NCBI RefSeq assembly: GCF_900104065.1
Contig: NZ_FNLC01000001.1
Span: 868,001-932,000 of the forward strand
DNA from: Natronobacterium texcoconense
GTDB lineage: Archaea; Halobacteriota; Halobacteria; Halobacteriales; Natrialbaceae
Direction: 5' to 3'
Length of the DNA stretch: 64,000 nt
Below the pieces are notes generated by a model, which saw nothing but the letters and a program-made list of their open reading frames with translations, did not search any database and was not told the origin of the DNA. This document shows, in pieces, positions 27,448 to 36,739 of this stretch (positions within the stretch are counted from its first letter, which is position 1; each line of letters opens with the position of its first letter). The translations under genes and the position numbers were made by a program.

Positions 27448-27884
27448 GATTCGTCCGGGCAGTTCTCTGCCCCTGGTTCGATTTCTCTCGTCTGGGTGTA
27501 ACTCAAATCGTGTGAATCGTACGTGATCGTCACGTTTACTGAATCGGGGGGATTCGTCTCTGTGACTTCGATATCCGCCACTGCTGGCGTCGACTGAGCA
27601 GTTAGGTTCCGATAGCTATTGCGCAACCGATCGATCTCGGCGTCGAAGTCGTCTTCTAGCGTTCCGTTCTGTTCCATCGCGAGCAGACAGCCGACGCTTT
27701 GCTCGATCTCGAGACCGGTCACCTCCTCGTTGCTCGCGCTTTGACTCGTCGAACTCGAGGAGATCGTCTCTGTGTAGAGAACGCCGTTGAACACGACGAC
27801 GACGCCCAGAATGATGAACGCGAGTGCAATCGCACCGATGAGGATGAGTTGTCCTCGCGTCTGCTCTCGACGACGATCTACCAT
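27444..27884 (-). CDS. Pilin-like protein (DUF7261-like)
   Basis: 146 residues. The basic start MVDRRREQTRGQLILIGAIALAFIILG gives an Arg-Gly cleavage-like site followed by a hydrophobic helix and Ser-rich spacer. Two cysteines lie near residues 65 and 142. Translationally coupled, with overlaps of 4 bases downstream and 7 upstream. Confidence 0.78.
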   Translation of the reverse strand: MVDRRREQTRGQLILIGAIALAFIILGVVVVFNGVLYTETISSSSTSQSASNEEVTGLEIEQSVGCLLAMEQNGTLEDDFDAEIDRLRNSYRNLTAQSTPAVADIEVTETNPPDSVNVTITYDSHDLSYTQTREIEPGAENCPDES

Positions 27885-28525
27885 ACGATCACCCGGACTT
27901 CGACGACGTTGTACAGGCTGGAGTCGTCATCGTCGTATTTCGACGGAATCGTCGGCGGTTCCGTTTCGTTGATAGGGTCGTCACTCTCGTCGGACGTGAC
28001 GGTCTGCCCGTTGTACAACGTAACGGTGTAACTCGCAGTAACGGCGTCAGCGGACGGGCTTCCCTGGTAGACGAGTGTCTGATTCTCCCACTCGAGGTCC
28101 TCGCTCGGTCCGGTGCTGGCGTTTGCATACTGGAGTTCGACGTTGTAGTTCTGGCCGTCCTCGGTGAATCGATCGTTCAATATCTCGCCCAGGGTGAACT
28201 CCTCGGCGAACCGATCGGCGCTGTAGACCTGCTGTCCCGGGCCACGCTGGTCGGTCTCCGCGAACCCACCGTCGTCGTCCCAGTACCGGAGCATGTACGA
28301 GAGATCGTCGTCGGCGGCGCTGGAAGCCACGACGAGGGCGTCCTGAGCTTCTTGCTGGACCTGGCTCTGGATTGCTCGATCCGCGGCTCCGCCGGTCGTC
28401 GGCGTGATCACCACCGACTGCAACGCGAACAGGACTGCCATCAGGACGATCATCGCACCGATGAAGCCCTCGAGGGTGTAGGCCTGCCCGCGGTCGTCGT
28501 CCGAACGTGGAGGTTTCACTGTCAT
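27878..28525 (-). CDS. Pilin-like protein (DUF7288-like)
   Basis: 215 residues. DDDRGQAYTLEGFIGAMIVLMAVLFAL combines a charged leader, an RGQ-type processing region, Glu at the usual +5-like position and a hydrophobic helix. The C-terminal domain contains WDDDGGF and WENQTLVYQ, with candidate N-glycosylation sites (ANAST, ENQT). It sits 4 bases after its upstream neighbour. Confidence 0.78.
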   Translation of the reverse strand: MTVKPPRSDDDRGQAYTLEGFIGAMIVLMAVLFALQSVVITPTTGGAADRAIQSQVQQEAQDALVVASSAADDDLSYMLRYWDDDGGFAETDQRGPGQQVYSADRFAEEFTLGEILNDRFTEDGQNYNVELQYANASTGPSEDLEWENQTLVYQGSPSADAVTASYTVTLYNGQTVTSDESDDPINETEPPTIPSKYDDDDSSLYNVVEVRVIVW

Positions 28526-28529
28526 GGTG

Positions 28530-29081
28530 TCACCAGATCCTCACGACGAGTCGATAGGCGGGTTCCTCGTCGTCGATTTCGTCTCCCGCGACCGAGACGA
28601 TGCGGGCGGAACTGGCCGCCGGCTGATCCTCGTACTCGACACCGATCGGGTCGTCCATTTCATCGACGGGCGTCCGATCCAGATACTGGAGTTCGACGTT
28701 TATTCGGTCGACGAGAACGTCGCCGTCGTCGACCGTTCGGAGACCGAACTTTTCGGCGAACTCGGCGTCGTCCCACTCCGAGTACTCGTTGAGCAACGTG
28801 TGGTCGTCTATTTCGTTCGGCCCCCCGGTCGAGAGGTTCTCGACGATTTGGTCCGCGATTCGATCCGCCTGTGCCGTCTCCGCACCACCCGTCGCGGTAT
28901 CGTACGGCGTCAGGATCGACGGGAGGAACGCGAAGACGAACGCGATCGCGAGGATGAAAATCCCGATTCCGACTGCGAAGTCCTGGGCCGTCTGCGCCCG
29001 TTCCTGTCGAACAATCGCCGATCGGGACCGCCTTTCGTCCCCTCGAGCGTGCTCGCCGTCTCGAGTGTGCTTCCGGATCAT
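28530..29081 (-). CDS. Pilin-like protein (DUF7287-like)
   Basis: 183 residues from the ATG at 29079-29081; the longer frame extends into the platform-protein gene and is rejected. The long basic leader (MIRKHTRDGEHARGDERRSRS) is followed by ERAQTAQDFAVGIGIFILAIAFVFAFLP, a hydrophobic segment of pilin type. It starts one base after the pilC-like stop, making it the first of five pilin-like genes. Confidence 0.78.
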   Translation of the reverse strand: MIRKHTRDGEHARGDERRSRSAIVRQERAQTAQDFAVGIGIFILAIAFVFAFLPSILTPYDTATGGAETAQADRIADQIVENLSTGGPNEIDDHTLLNEYSEWDDAEFAEKFGLRTVDDGDVLVDRINVELQYLDRTPVDEMDDPIGVEYEDQPAASSARIVSVAGDEIDDEEPAYRLVVRIW

Positions 29082-29082
29082 G

Positions 29083-31149
29083 TCAGGCCACCAGCGACCA
29101 GCCGACGAGTGCGATCGTCGCCAGTGCAACTGCGTATTTCAGGCCGCTCAGAATGTTCGCGTCCCGGATGTAGCCACAGATGAACCCGGAGATGATCCCC
29201 TGGAGAGTCACGGCGTGGAAGAACAACACCGACAGCATGTCGACGTCGACGTTGTCGCTGAGATCGGCCTCGGCGAGTTCACCTGCTCCGCCCCCGGAAC
29301 CGGCTGTATCGGCGGTTCCGCCGGCCTCGAGCCCGGCCATCGTATCGATGAACTGGGTCTTGAGGATCGCGATCACCGCGAGAACGGTCATGAACGTCAT
29401 GATGATGATGACGACCTGCATCCGGGTTCGCGACTTGCGTTCCCGTTCGATGTCGTCGTGGTTCTCGCTGGCGCGTGCGGCCGTCCGGAGCACGTCGGTG
29501 ATCTGATTGGACGCTTCCTGAGCTTCGGTGATGAGTCGCGTCGTCCGGGCGAGTCGCGGGATGTGGTACTTGTTGTTGAACTCGATGAGCGCCTCCTTCA
29601 GGCTCGTCCCGTAGTTGACCTTCGTGTGCATCATCTCGAACTCGCGGGCGAGCCGGCCGCTCGTCGTGTCCGCGACGGATTTGAGCGACTCGAGCAGCGT
29701 CAACCCGGTGTCGTTCGCACTCGAGAGTTTCCGGAGGTCTTCGGAGAGCTGGTTGACGACGGCAGTCCGGTGGCGGACGTTCCACTCCCGGAAGATCGCA
29801 AGCGGGATCGCGATCACGTACAGCGGGATGTAGATGTAGACGAACGTCCCCCAGATCGGGTTGGCTATCATGCCGTTCCAGGAGGTCGGGACCGAGCCGG
29901 TCATCATTGCGGTCGCGACGATGACCAGCGACACTGGAACCGTGACCGCAAGTGTGAGCAAGGGATGGTCGCGGAAGAAGACGTGTGGCCGCCGCAGGAC
30001 TTCGACCGTCTCGTGTGTGCCTTCCCGATTTTTGATCCGGGAGAAGACGCTGTACTCGCCCGTGAACTGCTCGACGAGCCCGAGGTCGAGGACCCCACCC
30101 TGGTTGTCCGCCTCGGTTCGAGCGTTTCCGTTGCCCATCGAGAGGTAGCCGTCGCCCGGTTCGTCGTGTTTGACCGTCGATACCAGGACGAGAAAGCCGA
30201 TCCCGGTCAGGGGTATCAGCGCGTAGACGGTCAGATACAGCATCTCGTTGCTCACGGCCGCCTGCGGAATCATCTGCATCACGACCATGATGATAATGAG
30301 CAAGAGCGGGAACAGCGACAGCGTCATGTACATCTCGCCGAACAGCTCGAGCGTCTCGAGAGTCAACTCCTGTTCCTGTTTGGTGGTGCGCATGTGTTTT
30401 TCCTTCTTGTCCTCGAGGAAATTTTCCATGTCACCGCCGCTGTTGACGATCGAGAGCATGTCCGTCAGAAACTGCGAGAGTTCGTCGCTGGGTGTCTCGA
30501 GCGCCTGCTTCCGGATCGCAGTCCGGTAGTCGACGTCGAAGTACTCGGTCTCGTTGACGATGCTCTGGAACTCCCTTGCGACCTCGCCGTAGGTGTCGTC
30601 TGCTTCGGCCATCGCCTCGATGATCTCGAGCTGGTTCAGGCCGCCGACCGACAGCGCGTACATAAAGGAGACGGAGTCGCTCAGCAGCATGTTGATCTCG
30701 CGTTTGCGGGCCGAGGCACGCGAGTACGGGATCGCGGCGAGCGATCCGAATCCGATCGCGAAGCCGATCGTTCCGAACACGAGCCCGGTGAAAAAGACGA
30801 GCGCGGGGACGCGAAGCGTCTCGATGAGTTCGATGACCGTCTGGTTCTGTAGCGGCATCCCGAACGCGTCGACGGTAACGAGGCCGGTCGCGAAGATGCC
30901 GTAACCGAGGGTGAGACCGATAAACCACAGCGCCAGTCCGCCGATGAAGCCGACGCCGAGCGCCCGCGAGAGGTAGAGCTCGACGGTGTCGGTCATCCGC
31001 GCCTGGGCGAGTTTGGTTTCGAGGTCGGCGACGAACTCGCTGTCCTCGCTGAACAACCGATCGTACAGCGGGTAGAACGCGTCACCGAGCCCGTCCGAGC
31101 CGCCGGTTCCGCCGCCAGCAGGTGTCCCGTCGTCGGCTTCGAGACTCAT
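29083..31149 (-). CDS. Type IV pilus membrane platform protein (PilC/TadC/FlaJ family)
   Basis: 688 residues with two T2SSF-type domains, each carrying cytoplasmic helices followed by membrane spans; roughly nine spans in all. Gly-rich soluble N-terminus (GTPAGGGTGGSDG). Segments such as EEFQ-like REFQSIVNETEYFDVDYR and REFEMMHTKVNYGTSLKEAL are the paired cytoplasmic loops of the F domain. It forms the inner-membrane platform on which the ATPase acts. Its start overlaps the ATPase stop by 4 bases. Pilus assignment is preferred over archaellum because pilin-like genes follow and no other archaellum gene is present. Confidence 0.92.
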   Translation of the reverse strand: MSLEADDGTPAGGGTGGSDGLGDAFYPLYDRLFSEDSEFVADLETKLAQARMTDTVELYLSRALGVGFIGGLALWFIGLTLGYGIFATGLVTVDAFGMPLQNQTVIELIETLRVPALVFFTGLVFGTIGFAIGFGSLAAIPYSRASARKREINMLLSDSVSFMYALSVGGLNQLEIIEAMAEADDTYGEVAREFQSIVNETEYFDVDYRTAIRKQALETPSDELSQFLTDMLSIVNSGGDMENFLEDKKEKHMRTTKQEQELTLETLELFGEMYMTLSLFPLLLIIIMVVMQMIPQAAVSNEMLYLTVYALIPLTGIGFLVLVSTVKHDEPGDGYLSMGNGNARTEADNQGGVLDLGLVEQFTGEYSVFSRIKNREGTHETVEVLRRPHVFFRDHPLLTLAVTVPVSLVIVATAMMTGSVPTSWNGMIANPIWGTFVYIYIPLYVIAIPLAIFREWNVRHRTAVVNQLSEDLRKLSSANDTGLTLLESLKSVADTTSGRLAREFEMMHTKVNYGTSLKEALIEFNNKYHIPRLARTTRLITEAQEASNQITDVLRTAARASENHDDIERERKSRTRMQVVIIIMTFMTVLAVIAILKTQFIDTMAGLEAGGTADTAGSGGGAGELAEADLSDNVDVDMLSVLFFHAVTLQGIISGFICGYIRDANILSGLKYAVALATIALVGWSLVA

Positions 31150-34100
31150 GCGTCGGTATCCTCGTCGTCGGGTTCGTCTGTCTCGTCGTCGGTGTCCTCG
31201 CCGGCTCCGAAGATGGACTCGTCGGGCGGGGATGGCCGATCACCGAACACGGAATCGCCGTCCGACCTCGTATCGTGCGTTTCCCGGAAGATCGACGACG
31301 TGTCGTCTTCCGTATCGCTGCCGAAGATCGACGTGGCCTCCTCTCTCGAGTCCGACGCATCGGTGTCGGGATCGTCGTCCGATCCCGGTTCGTCGCCACC
31401 GAGGTCGATCGTGGGTGGTTCGCGCTCGCCACTGGTTTCCGCTGGCCGATCGCCGGCTTCCGAGCGAGAACCGTCGCCGCTCGAGCCATCCTCGACGGAT
31501 GCAGCGCCCGGATCGTCGCCATTGGCGGCATCAGCCGTCGGTTCGTCGCCCATCTCGAACGGCTGTGACTCGCTGGCCGAGCCACTACCGTCGTCTTCGT
31601 CCGGTTCCGGTGCGGTCGTCTCCGCGTTCGGCGATGCGTCGTCGGTCGACCGGTCGGATTCGGCCGTGGAGTCGGTGCGGGAACTCGAGCTGAATCCGCG
31701 CTCGTCGACGGAAAATACCGGCTGTCCGGTGTCACTGGTCGCGTTGGAGGAGTCGTCCACTCCGGTATCGGTCATCTCGTGGATCTCGTCGAGTGTTTCG
31801 TCGATGTCGTCGAACAGGCCGGCGAAGTCCTCGTCGTCGGGTTCGTCGGCCGGCTGGTGTGGCGAGTCGTCGTCATTTCTCGCCTCCGGTTCCGTATCCG
31901 TCGTGGACTCGTTCGAGGCCTGCTGGACGATTTCCGTCGGGGGCGCACTCTCGAAGGGATCGTCGTCCTCCGACTCCGCGTCTGCCATGTTGAACCCGCC
32001 GGCGACGGGTTTCGTCTCGGTCGTCGACTCCGTCTCGGACGCAGCCACGAGATCGGTTCCAGGTTCGTCGTCGCCGCCGGCTGACGCGTCGGCCGTCGGT
32101 GCGGCGTCGTCGTCGGCCGCGCCGACGTCGAATCCACTGTCGTCGGTCAGCCACGCCGGGGAATCGTCGACGGCTGTTGTGGCCTCGACGGTGTCGCCGG
32201 TGTCGAAGCCGGGCGCGTCCTCCGGTGGCGCCCAGTCGTCCGTGTCGACGCCGTCGTCGGCACCCGGTTCGAACGGGGCCGCCTCGTCCGTTCCGTCTTC
32301 GTCGTCGGCTCCGACCTCCACCACGTCTTCTTTCTCGGCGTCGACGTCGCCGAGCGCGCTCGCGAGCCCGCTCGGTATCTTGCCGCGATACTGTTCGAAC
32401 AGCGACTCCTCGGCGCGCTCGAGGATGTCCGTCGCAGTGCTTTCGACCTCCGGTGTTGCATCGGGACGGGGGACGAGTTCCTCCTTCTCCGGATCGACGT
32501 CGATGAGGACGCTCTCCATCTCCCGGAGGTCCTGGAGGCTGTCCTCGAGTTTCTCGTTGGCGATGAGCGTGAGGATCGTATCGGGATCGTTGATGAAGGC
32601 CTGGACCGTCGCGGCGACCTCCGCGTAGGTGTTTAGACCGTTCTTGATGAGATAGGCGAGGATGACCTCGCGTTTGAACAGTTCCTGCTCGAGTTTCTCG
32701 CGGCTCCAGCCGCGGTCGAACTGGATCTCTTCTAGAGTGTTCGAGTCTCCCATCTTGAGGAACTCGTCGGTCTCGGCCTGCCACTGGTAGACGTCCTGGA
32801 CGTTGATCTCGTCGTGTTCGGCCTCGTAGTGGTTGATCTCCGTCAGGGACTTGTTGCGACGAACCTTCTGTCCCTGAACCCGGGTCTGGGTCTGGATCGA
32901 GACCAGATCCAGCGCGGTGAACATCGTCTTCGAGACGTTGATCGGGTCCGTCGTGAACCGCTTGAGCACCTCGTCGACGGAGTCGGCGTGGAAGGTCGTG
33001 TAGGTGGTGTGGCCCGTCGACATGACCTGGAACAGCGTCCGGCCCTCCTCGCCGCGGATCTCACCCATGACGATGTAGTCGGGACGCTGACGCAGCGCGG
33101 CCTCGAGCAGGTCGAACTCGTCGACGTCGCCCTGTTCGTCGTCGGAGAACGAGGGACGGGTCACCGAGGCAATCCAGTTTCGCTGTGGCAGTTCGACCTC
33201 GCGAGTGTCCTCGATGGAGACGATTTTCGCACTCGAGGGGATGAAAAGCGAGACGGCGTTCAGCGAGGTTGTCTTCCCCGAGGCTGTCCCGCCGGCGAAG
33301 ATCAGGCTCTTGTGGTTCTCGATGCAGAGCCAGAGGAACGCCATCTCGTCGAGCGAGAAGGTATTCCAGTTGATGAGGTCGATCGGCGTGAAGGGGACGT
33401 CCTTGAACTGACGGATCGTGTAGTTGGTCCCGTGGTCGGAGACTTCCTTGCCGAGGGTCAACTGCGCGCGTGAGCCGTCGGGCAGAGTCGCGTCGACCTG
33501 CGGGAGGCGTTTGCTGATCCCCTTACCCGACCGCTGGGCGAGTTTGACGACGAAGTCGTCGAGTTCGTCCTCGCCGTGGTAGACGTTCGAGATGATCTGT
33601 TCGTACTCCGAGTGGTAGACGAAGACCGGCGAGTTGTAACCGTCACAGGAGATGTCCTCGACGTTGATGTCGTGTTTGATACCGTCGATGCGTTCGTAAC
33701 CGATGAAGTTCCGTTTGAGCAGATAGAGGAGTTTCTCGACCTGATACTCGTTTAACGTGTCCGGGTCCTCCTCGAGGATGATTGGTTCCGGACGAACCGA
33801 AATCCCCTCGAGTGCGTCCGGGTTCGCGTCGATATCGACGTCATCGTCGTCGTTCAACAGGCCTTTTATCTTCTCGAGGAGGCCGCGTTCCGTCGTGTCG
33901 ATTCCGCTGCTGGTGCCCTCGAAGAGGTCGTACCGCTGCAGTAGCCGTCGGGCCTCGTCTTCGATGACCGTCCGTCGGCCGTCCGCGTCCGCCTGCTCTT
34001 TGACCCCGTCGTCGGAGTACTTGATCGTCGTCTTGAGCTTTCCGGAGAGAAACTCCTGTAGTTCCGTCTCTATCTCGTTGAGATACGGCTCGACCACGTA

Positions 34101-34928
34101 GTACTTCTTCTCGTTTTCCTTCTCGGAGTGGAAGATAACGACGTAGGCGTAGGGTTTGTTCACCCAGTACCGCTCCATCTCGCGGAAGTGGCGTTTCTTC
34201 TCGAGCGGCACCGCCTTCTCGAGGTCGTACCGGTTCGCGAGCGTGGTCGCACCGGTCGCGGTCGAGAAGAACTCGTCTTCGTCGACGTCTTCCTGGACGT
34301 TGACCGTCCGTTCGTCGACGACGTCCTCGAGTTCCCTCGCGATGTTCCCGGCTTTCGCGAGTCGGTCCTCGGTGTCGTCGGGATCGAACCCGAGCGCGTC
34401 CTCCTCGTCGTGGCGGATTATCTCGCCGCTGGCGTCACGGGGTCTGCTGCCGTCGTCCTCGTAGTAGTACTCCCACTTGTAGTGTTCCCACGTCCAGACG
34501 TCCTTGACGACCGGCGTCGTCTCCGGATCGGCGTACTCGAGAAACTCCGCCTCGAGCAGGTCGTGGTTGTCGCCGGCGATCGGCAACACGTGGTCTTCGA
34601 CGTCGTCAGGGTGGTAGCCGAGAAAGGAGCCCGGATCGAACGAAACGGCGTCCCAGTCGTCGCCGCTGGGGACGTCCGGTTCGATGTCCTCGTCGGTCTC
34701 GAGACCGAGCTGGTCTCCGGCGTGGGGGTCGTCGGGATAGAGTGTGGGGACTTCGTCGCCGTACCCGTACTCTTCCATGAACTCCGCCCACGTGTACGCC
34801 CCAATGCGAGCCGACGACCGCTCCTCCGCGTCGCCTTCGGGGGGTCGTTCCGCCTCCGACGCAGGTTCAGACGCCTCGCCCTCGGAGAATTCCCCGGCGT
34901 CCGACCGGTCGGCCTCGTCAATAGCCAT
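31146..34928 (-). CDS. Type IV pilus assembly ATPase (PilB/TadA/FlaI family) with long acidic tail
   Basis: 1260 residues. An acidic N-terminal extension (1-190) and an adaptor domain are followed by the secretion ATPase core: Walker A GGTASGKTTSLN (near residue 546), Asp-box ASIEDTREVELPQ-like region, Walker B YIVMGEIRGEEG and His box STGHTTYTTFHADS. The core ends near residue 850. The remaining 400 or so residues are almost only Asp/Glu/Ser/Thr/Ala/Gly/Pro with recurrent FD, GF and SIFG spots (IFGSDTED, SIFRET, SVFGDR, SIFGAGED). Start ATG 34928 is chosen over a TTG three codons upstream. It powers assembly of the pilin-like subunits encoded downstream. Confidence 0.93.
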   Translation of the reverse strand: MAIDEADRSDAGEFSEGEASEPASEAERPPEGDAEERSSARIGAYTWAEFMEEYGYGDEVPTLYPDDPHAGDQLGLETDEDIEPDVPSGDDWDAVSFDPGSFLGYHPDDVEDHVLPIAGDNHDLLEAEFLEYADPETTPVVKDVWTWEHYKWEYYYEDDGSRPRDASGEIIRHDEEDALGFDPDDTEDRLAKAGNIARELEDVVDERTVNVQEDVDEDEFFSTATGATTLANRYDLEKAVPLEKKRHFREMERYWVNKPYAYVVIFHSEKENEKKYYVVEPYLNEIETELQEFLSGKLKTTIKYSDDGVKEQADADGRRTVIEDEARRLLQRYDLFEGTSSGIDTTERGLLEKIKGLLNDDDDVDIDANPDALEGISVRPEPIILEEDPDTLNEYQVEKLLYLLKRNFIGYERIDGIKHDINVEDISCDGYNSPVFVYHSEYEQIISNVYHGEDELDDFVVKLAQRSGKGISKRLPQVDATLPDGSRAQLTLGKEVSDHGTNYTIRQFKDVPFTPIDLINWNTFSLDEMAFLWLCIENHKSLIFAGGTASGKTTSLNAVSLFIPSSAKIVSIEDTREVELPQRNWIASVTRPSFSDDEQGDVDEFDLLEAALRQRPDYIVMGEIRGEEGRTLFQVMSTGHTTYTTFHADSVDEVLKRFTTDPINVSKTMFTALDLVSIQTQTRVQGQKVRRNKSLTEINHYEAEHDEINVQDVYQWQAETDEFLKMGDSNTLEEIQFDRGWSREKLEQELFKREVILAYLIKNGLNTYAEVAATVQAFINDPDTILTLIANEKLEDSLQDLREMESVLIDVDPEKEELVPRPDATPEVESTATDILERAEESLFEQYRGKIPSGLASALGDVDAEKEDVVEVGADDEDGTDEAAPFEPGADDGVDTDDWAPPEDAPGFDTGDTVEATTAVDDSPAWLTDDSGFDVGAADDDAAPTADASAGGDDEPGTDLVAASETESTTETKPVAGGFNMADAESEDDDPFESAPPTEIVQQASNESTTDTEPEARNDDDSPHQPADEPDDEDFAGLFDDIDETLDEIHEMTDTGVDDSSNATSDTGQPVFSVDERGFSSSSRTDSTAESDRSTDDASPNAETTAPEPDEDDGSGSASESQPFEMGDEPTADAANGDDPGAASVEDGSSGDGSRSEAGDRPAETSGEREPPTIDLGGDEPGSDDDPDTDASDSREEATSIFGSDTEDDTSSIFRETHDTRSDGDSVFGDRPSPPDESIFGAGEDTDDETDEPDDEDTDA

Positions 34929-35315
34929 TGAATTCAACCAAAAACTCGGCCTTCAAAAAGGTCACGTAACCATTACCACATCTGATAACGAAAATCGGAT
35001 TCGTGCGTTCCGGTACTGAGCCTGACGATTACGTCATTTCAACGATAAAACCTACAGACATTTCCATCGGATACCTGACCAATAATATAATAATGGCAAC
35101 AAGAATTCTCGAGATCGTACGAGCTGAATCTCGTGTGAAAAGAATTCACGACGAGTTTGGGCCGTTCTCCGACAGAGATAGTTCCGCGAGCGGCCGAAAA
35201 CGTAAATTCTGTATCTTATTCTCGCATCTGGTCGCACGATGTTAACTCGTAGTGCCCGTTCACTTTCAGCTGGCAGCAAGAAACTATACCTGTCGCGAAC
35301 TGAAACGTAGGGCAT
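34929..35315. other. Divergent promoter region between the pilus operon and acyl-CoA dehydrogenase
   Basis: 387 comparatively AT-rich bases. The left part likely carries the minus-strand pilus promoter. A 50-codon open frame begins at an ATG near 35093 (MATRILEIVRAESRVKRIH) behind an AATATAATA stretch that would make a fair TATA box; it has no recognisable family and is not called as a gene. The right end has ACTATACC near 35283 as a possible TATA for the acyl-CoA dehydrogenase. Confidence 0.45.
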
Positions 35316-36548
35316 ATGCAGTACGCTGACTCAGACCGGGCACGAGAAGTCGCTGACCGTGCCCAGGCGTTGATGGAAGAGGTCGTCCTCCCACGGGAGC
35401 GTGAACGCGCCGGCGGCGTCCCGATCTCGAGTGGCACCGTCGCGGAACTGCGGGAAGCCGCCCGCGAATACGACGTCTACGCGCCACAGATCCCCGAGGA
35501 ATACGGTGGGATGGGGCTTGGCTTCCGGGACTCGCTTCCGGTGTTCGAGGAAGCCGGCCGGAGCATCCTCGGCCCGGTCGCGATGCGCGTCGACGCCCCC
35601 GACGAGGGGAACATGCACCTGCTCGAGATGGCCGGCGACGACCTCCAGAAGGAAACCTATCTCGAGCCGCTGGTCGCCGGCGAGATCAAGTCCGGGTTCT
35701 CGATGACCGAGCCGATGCAGGGAGCCGGCTCGGACCCGAAGATGATCCAGACGACCGCCGAAAAGGACGGCGACGAGTGGGTCATAAACGGCCACAAGTG
35801 GTGGACGACACAGGGCCTCGACGCCGACGTCCTGATCGTCCTCGCGCGGACCGACGAGGATGCCCACCCCTACCAGGGCTGTTCGCTCTTTCTTGTCCCC
35901 GCCGACGCCGACGGCGTCGAAGTCGTCCGCGACGTGCCCCACATGGGCGGCTCGAGCCACGGCATCTCCCACGCCGAGATCCTGTACGATAACGTCCGCG
36001 TTCCCGAAGAACACCTGCTCGGCGAACTGAACCAGGGCTTCTCCCACGCGCAGGCGCGCCTCGGGCCCGCGCGTTTGACACACTGTATGCGCTACTCGGG
36101 AATGGCAAAGCGTTCACTCGAGATTGCGAAAGCCTACACGAGCGAACGCCAGGGATTCGATTCGTCGCTCTCGGAGAAACAGTCGCTTCGCCACCGCATC
36201 GCCGACGCCGAAACCAGACTCCACGTTGCTCGGACGGCGATCCGGGACGCCGCCGATCGGATCGTAGCGGGCAACGAAGCGCGCGTCCCCGTCTCGATGT
36301 GCAAGGTGTTCACCGCAAACGCCACCCAGGACGCAATCGACCTCGCAGTCCAATGTTGTGGCGCGAACGGCATCGGCAAGGACCTCCCGCTGTCTGACTT
36401 CTACGAGGCAGTCCGCCAGTTCCGCATCGTCGACGGCGCCGACGAAGTCCACCGCCGCGTCATCGCGCGCGCCGCGTTCGAGGACGTCAGCGAGGAAGAA
36501 CTCGAGCCGCTGACCCGCTTCGGTGAGCCCAGTCGTCCGGACGAGTGA
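35316..36548 (+). CDS. Acyl-CoA dehydrogenase
   Basis: 410 residues, FAD enzyme oxidising acyl-CoA thioesters to enoyl-CoA. Family features: N-terminal helical domain with PQIPEEYGGMGLGF, the FAD/substrate segment FSMTEPMQGAGSDP, the middle beta domain WVINGHKWWTTQG, and the C-terminal helical bundle with QCCGANGIGKDLPLSDFYEAVRQFRIVDGADEVHRR. The final region carries a Glu/Asp candidate base. Substrate chain length cannot be told; the sequence fits the group related to phosphotransferase-linked ACAD10/11-type enzymes as well as short-chain ones. Monocistronic. Confidence 0.93.
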   Translation: MQYADSDRAREVADRAQALMEEVVLPRERERAGGVPISSGTVAELREAAREYDVYAPQIPEEYGGMGLGFRDSLPVFEEAGRSILGPVAMRVDAPDEGNMHLLEMAGDDLQKETYLEPLVAGEIKSGFSMTEPMQGAGSDPKMIQTTAEKDGDEWVINGHKWWTTQGLDADVLIVLARTDEDAHPYQGCSLFLVPADADGVEVVRDVPHMGGSSHGISHAEILYDNVRVPEEHLLGELNQGFSHAQARLGPARLTHCMRYSGMAKRSLEIAKAYTSERQGFDSSLSEKQSLRHRIADAETRLHVARTAIRDAADRIVAGNEARVPVSMCKVFTANATQDAIDLAVQCCGANGIGKDLPLSDFYEAVRQFRIVDGADEVHRRVIARAAFEDVSEEELEPLTRFGEPSRPDE

Positions 36549-36601
36549 GCTACTGACTCGAGGGACGTGACTGGCCAGTCTGCTCGAGAATTTGAAGAAG
36601 G

Positions 36602-36616
36602 GGGGGTGTAGCCCCC
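36602..36616 (+). terminator. G/C hairpin after the acyl-CoA dehydrogenase
   Basis: GGGGG, loop TGTAG, CCCCC, located about 55 bases after the stop codon. A plausible 3' hairpin, but no T-run follows it, so a terminator function is uncertain. Confidence 0.35.
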
Positions 36617-36620
36617 TGTC

Positions 36621-36739
36621 CGGGCGTGGCGGAATTCGAACTACGCCCGAGAACCTGCTCACTACGTTCGCAGAACCTCGGTCTAGTTCGAATCCGTCAG
36701 TGCCGCTTACACGGCTCACTGGCGTTCGCCGGTAAGCGG
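36621..36739 (-). repeat. tRNA-derived fragments and hairpins beside tRNA-Arg
   Basis: On the minus strand, positions 36622-36643 read as a T-arm-like GTTCGAAT segment followed by the acceptor strand CACGCCC, identical to the 3' acceptor strand of the neighbouring tRNA-Arg. A second GTTCGAAT-containing arm lies in inverted orientation at about 36684-36698. CGGGCGT/ACGCCCG (36621-36627 and 36643-36649) and CCGCTTAC/GTAAGCGG (36703-36710 and 36732-36739) are perfect inverted repeats. This looks like scars of integration or rearrangement at a tRNA gene. Confidence 0.55.

Noticed and set aside
28789-30852. 687-residue plus-strand frame opposite the pilus platform gene
   Set aside because: Composition is antisense-like, and the minus-strand product is a recognisable T2SSF protein.
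35093-35245. 50-codon frame with good TATA-like upstream sequence
   Set aside because: Too short and without recognisable family; kept only as a note in the intergenic entry.
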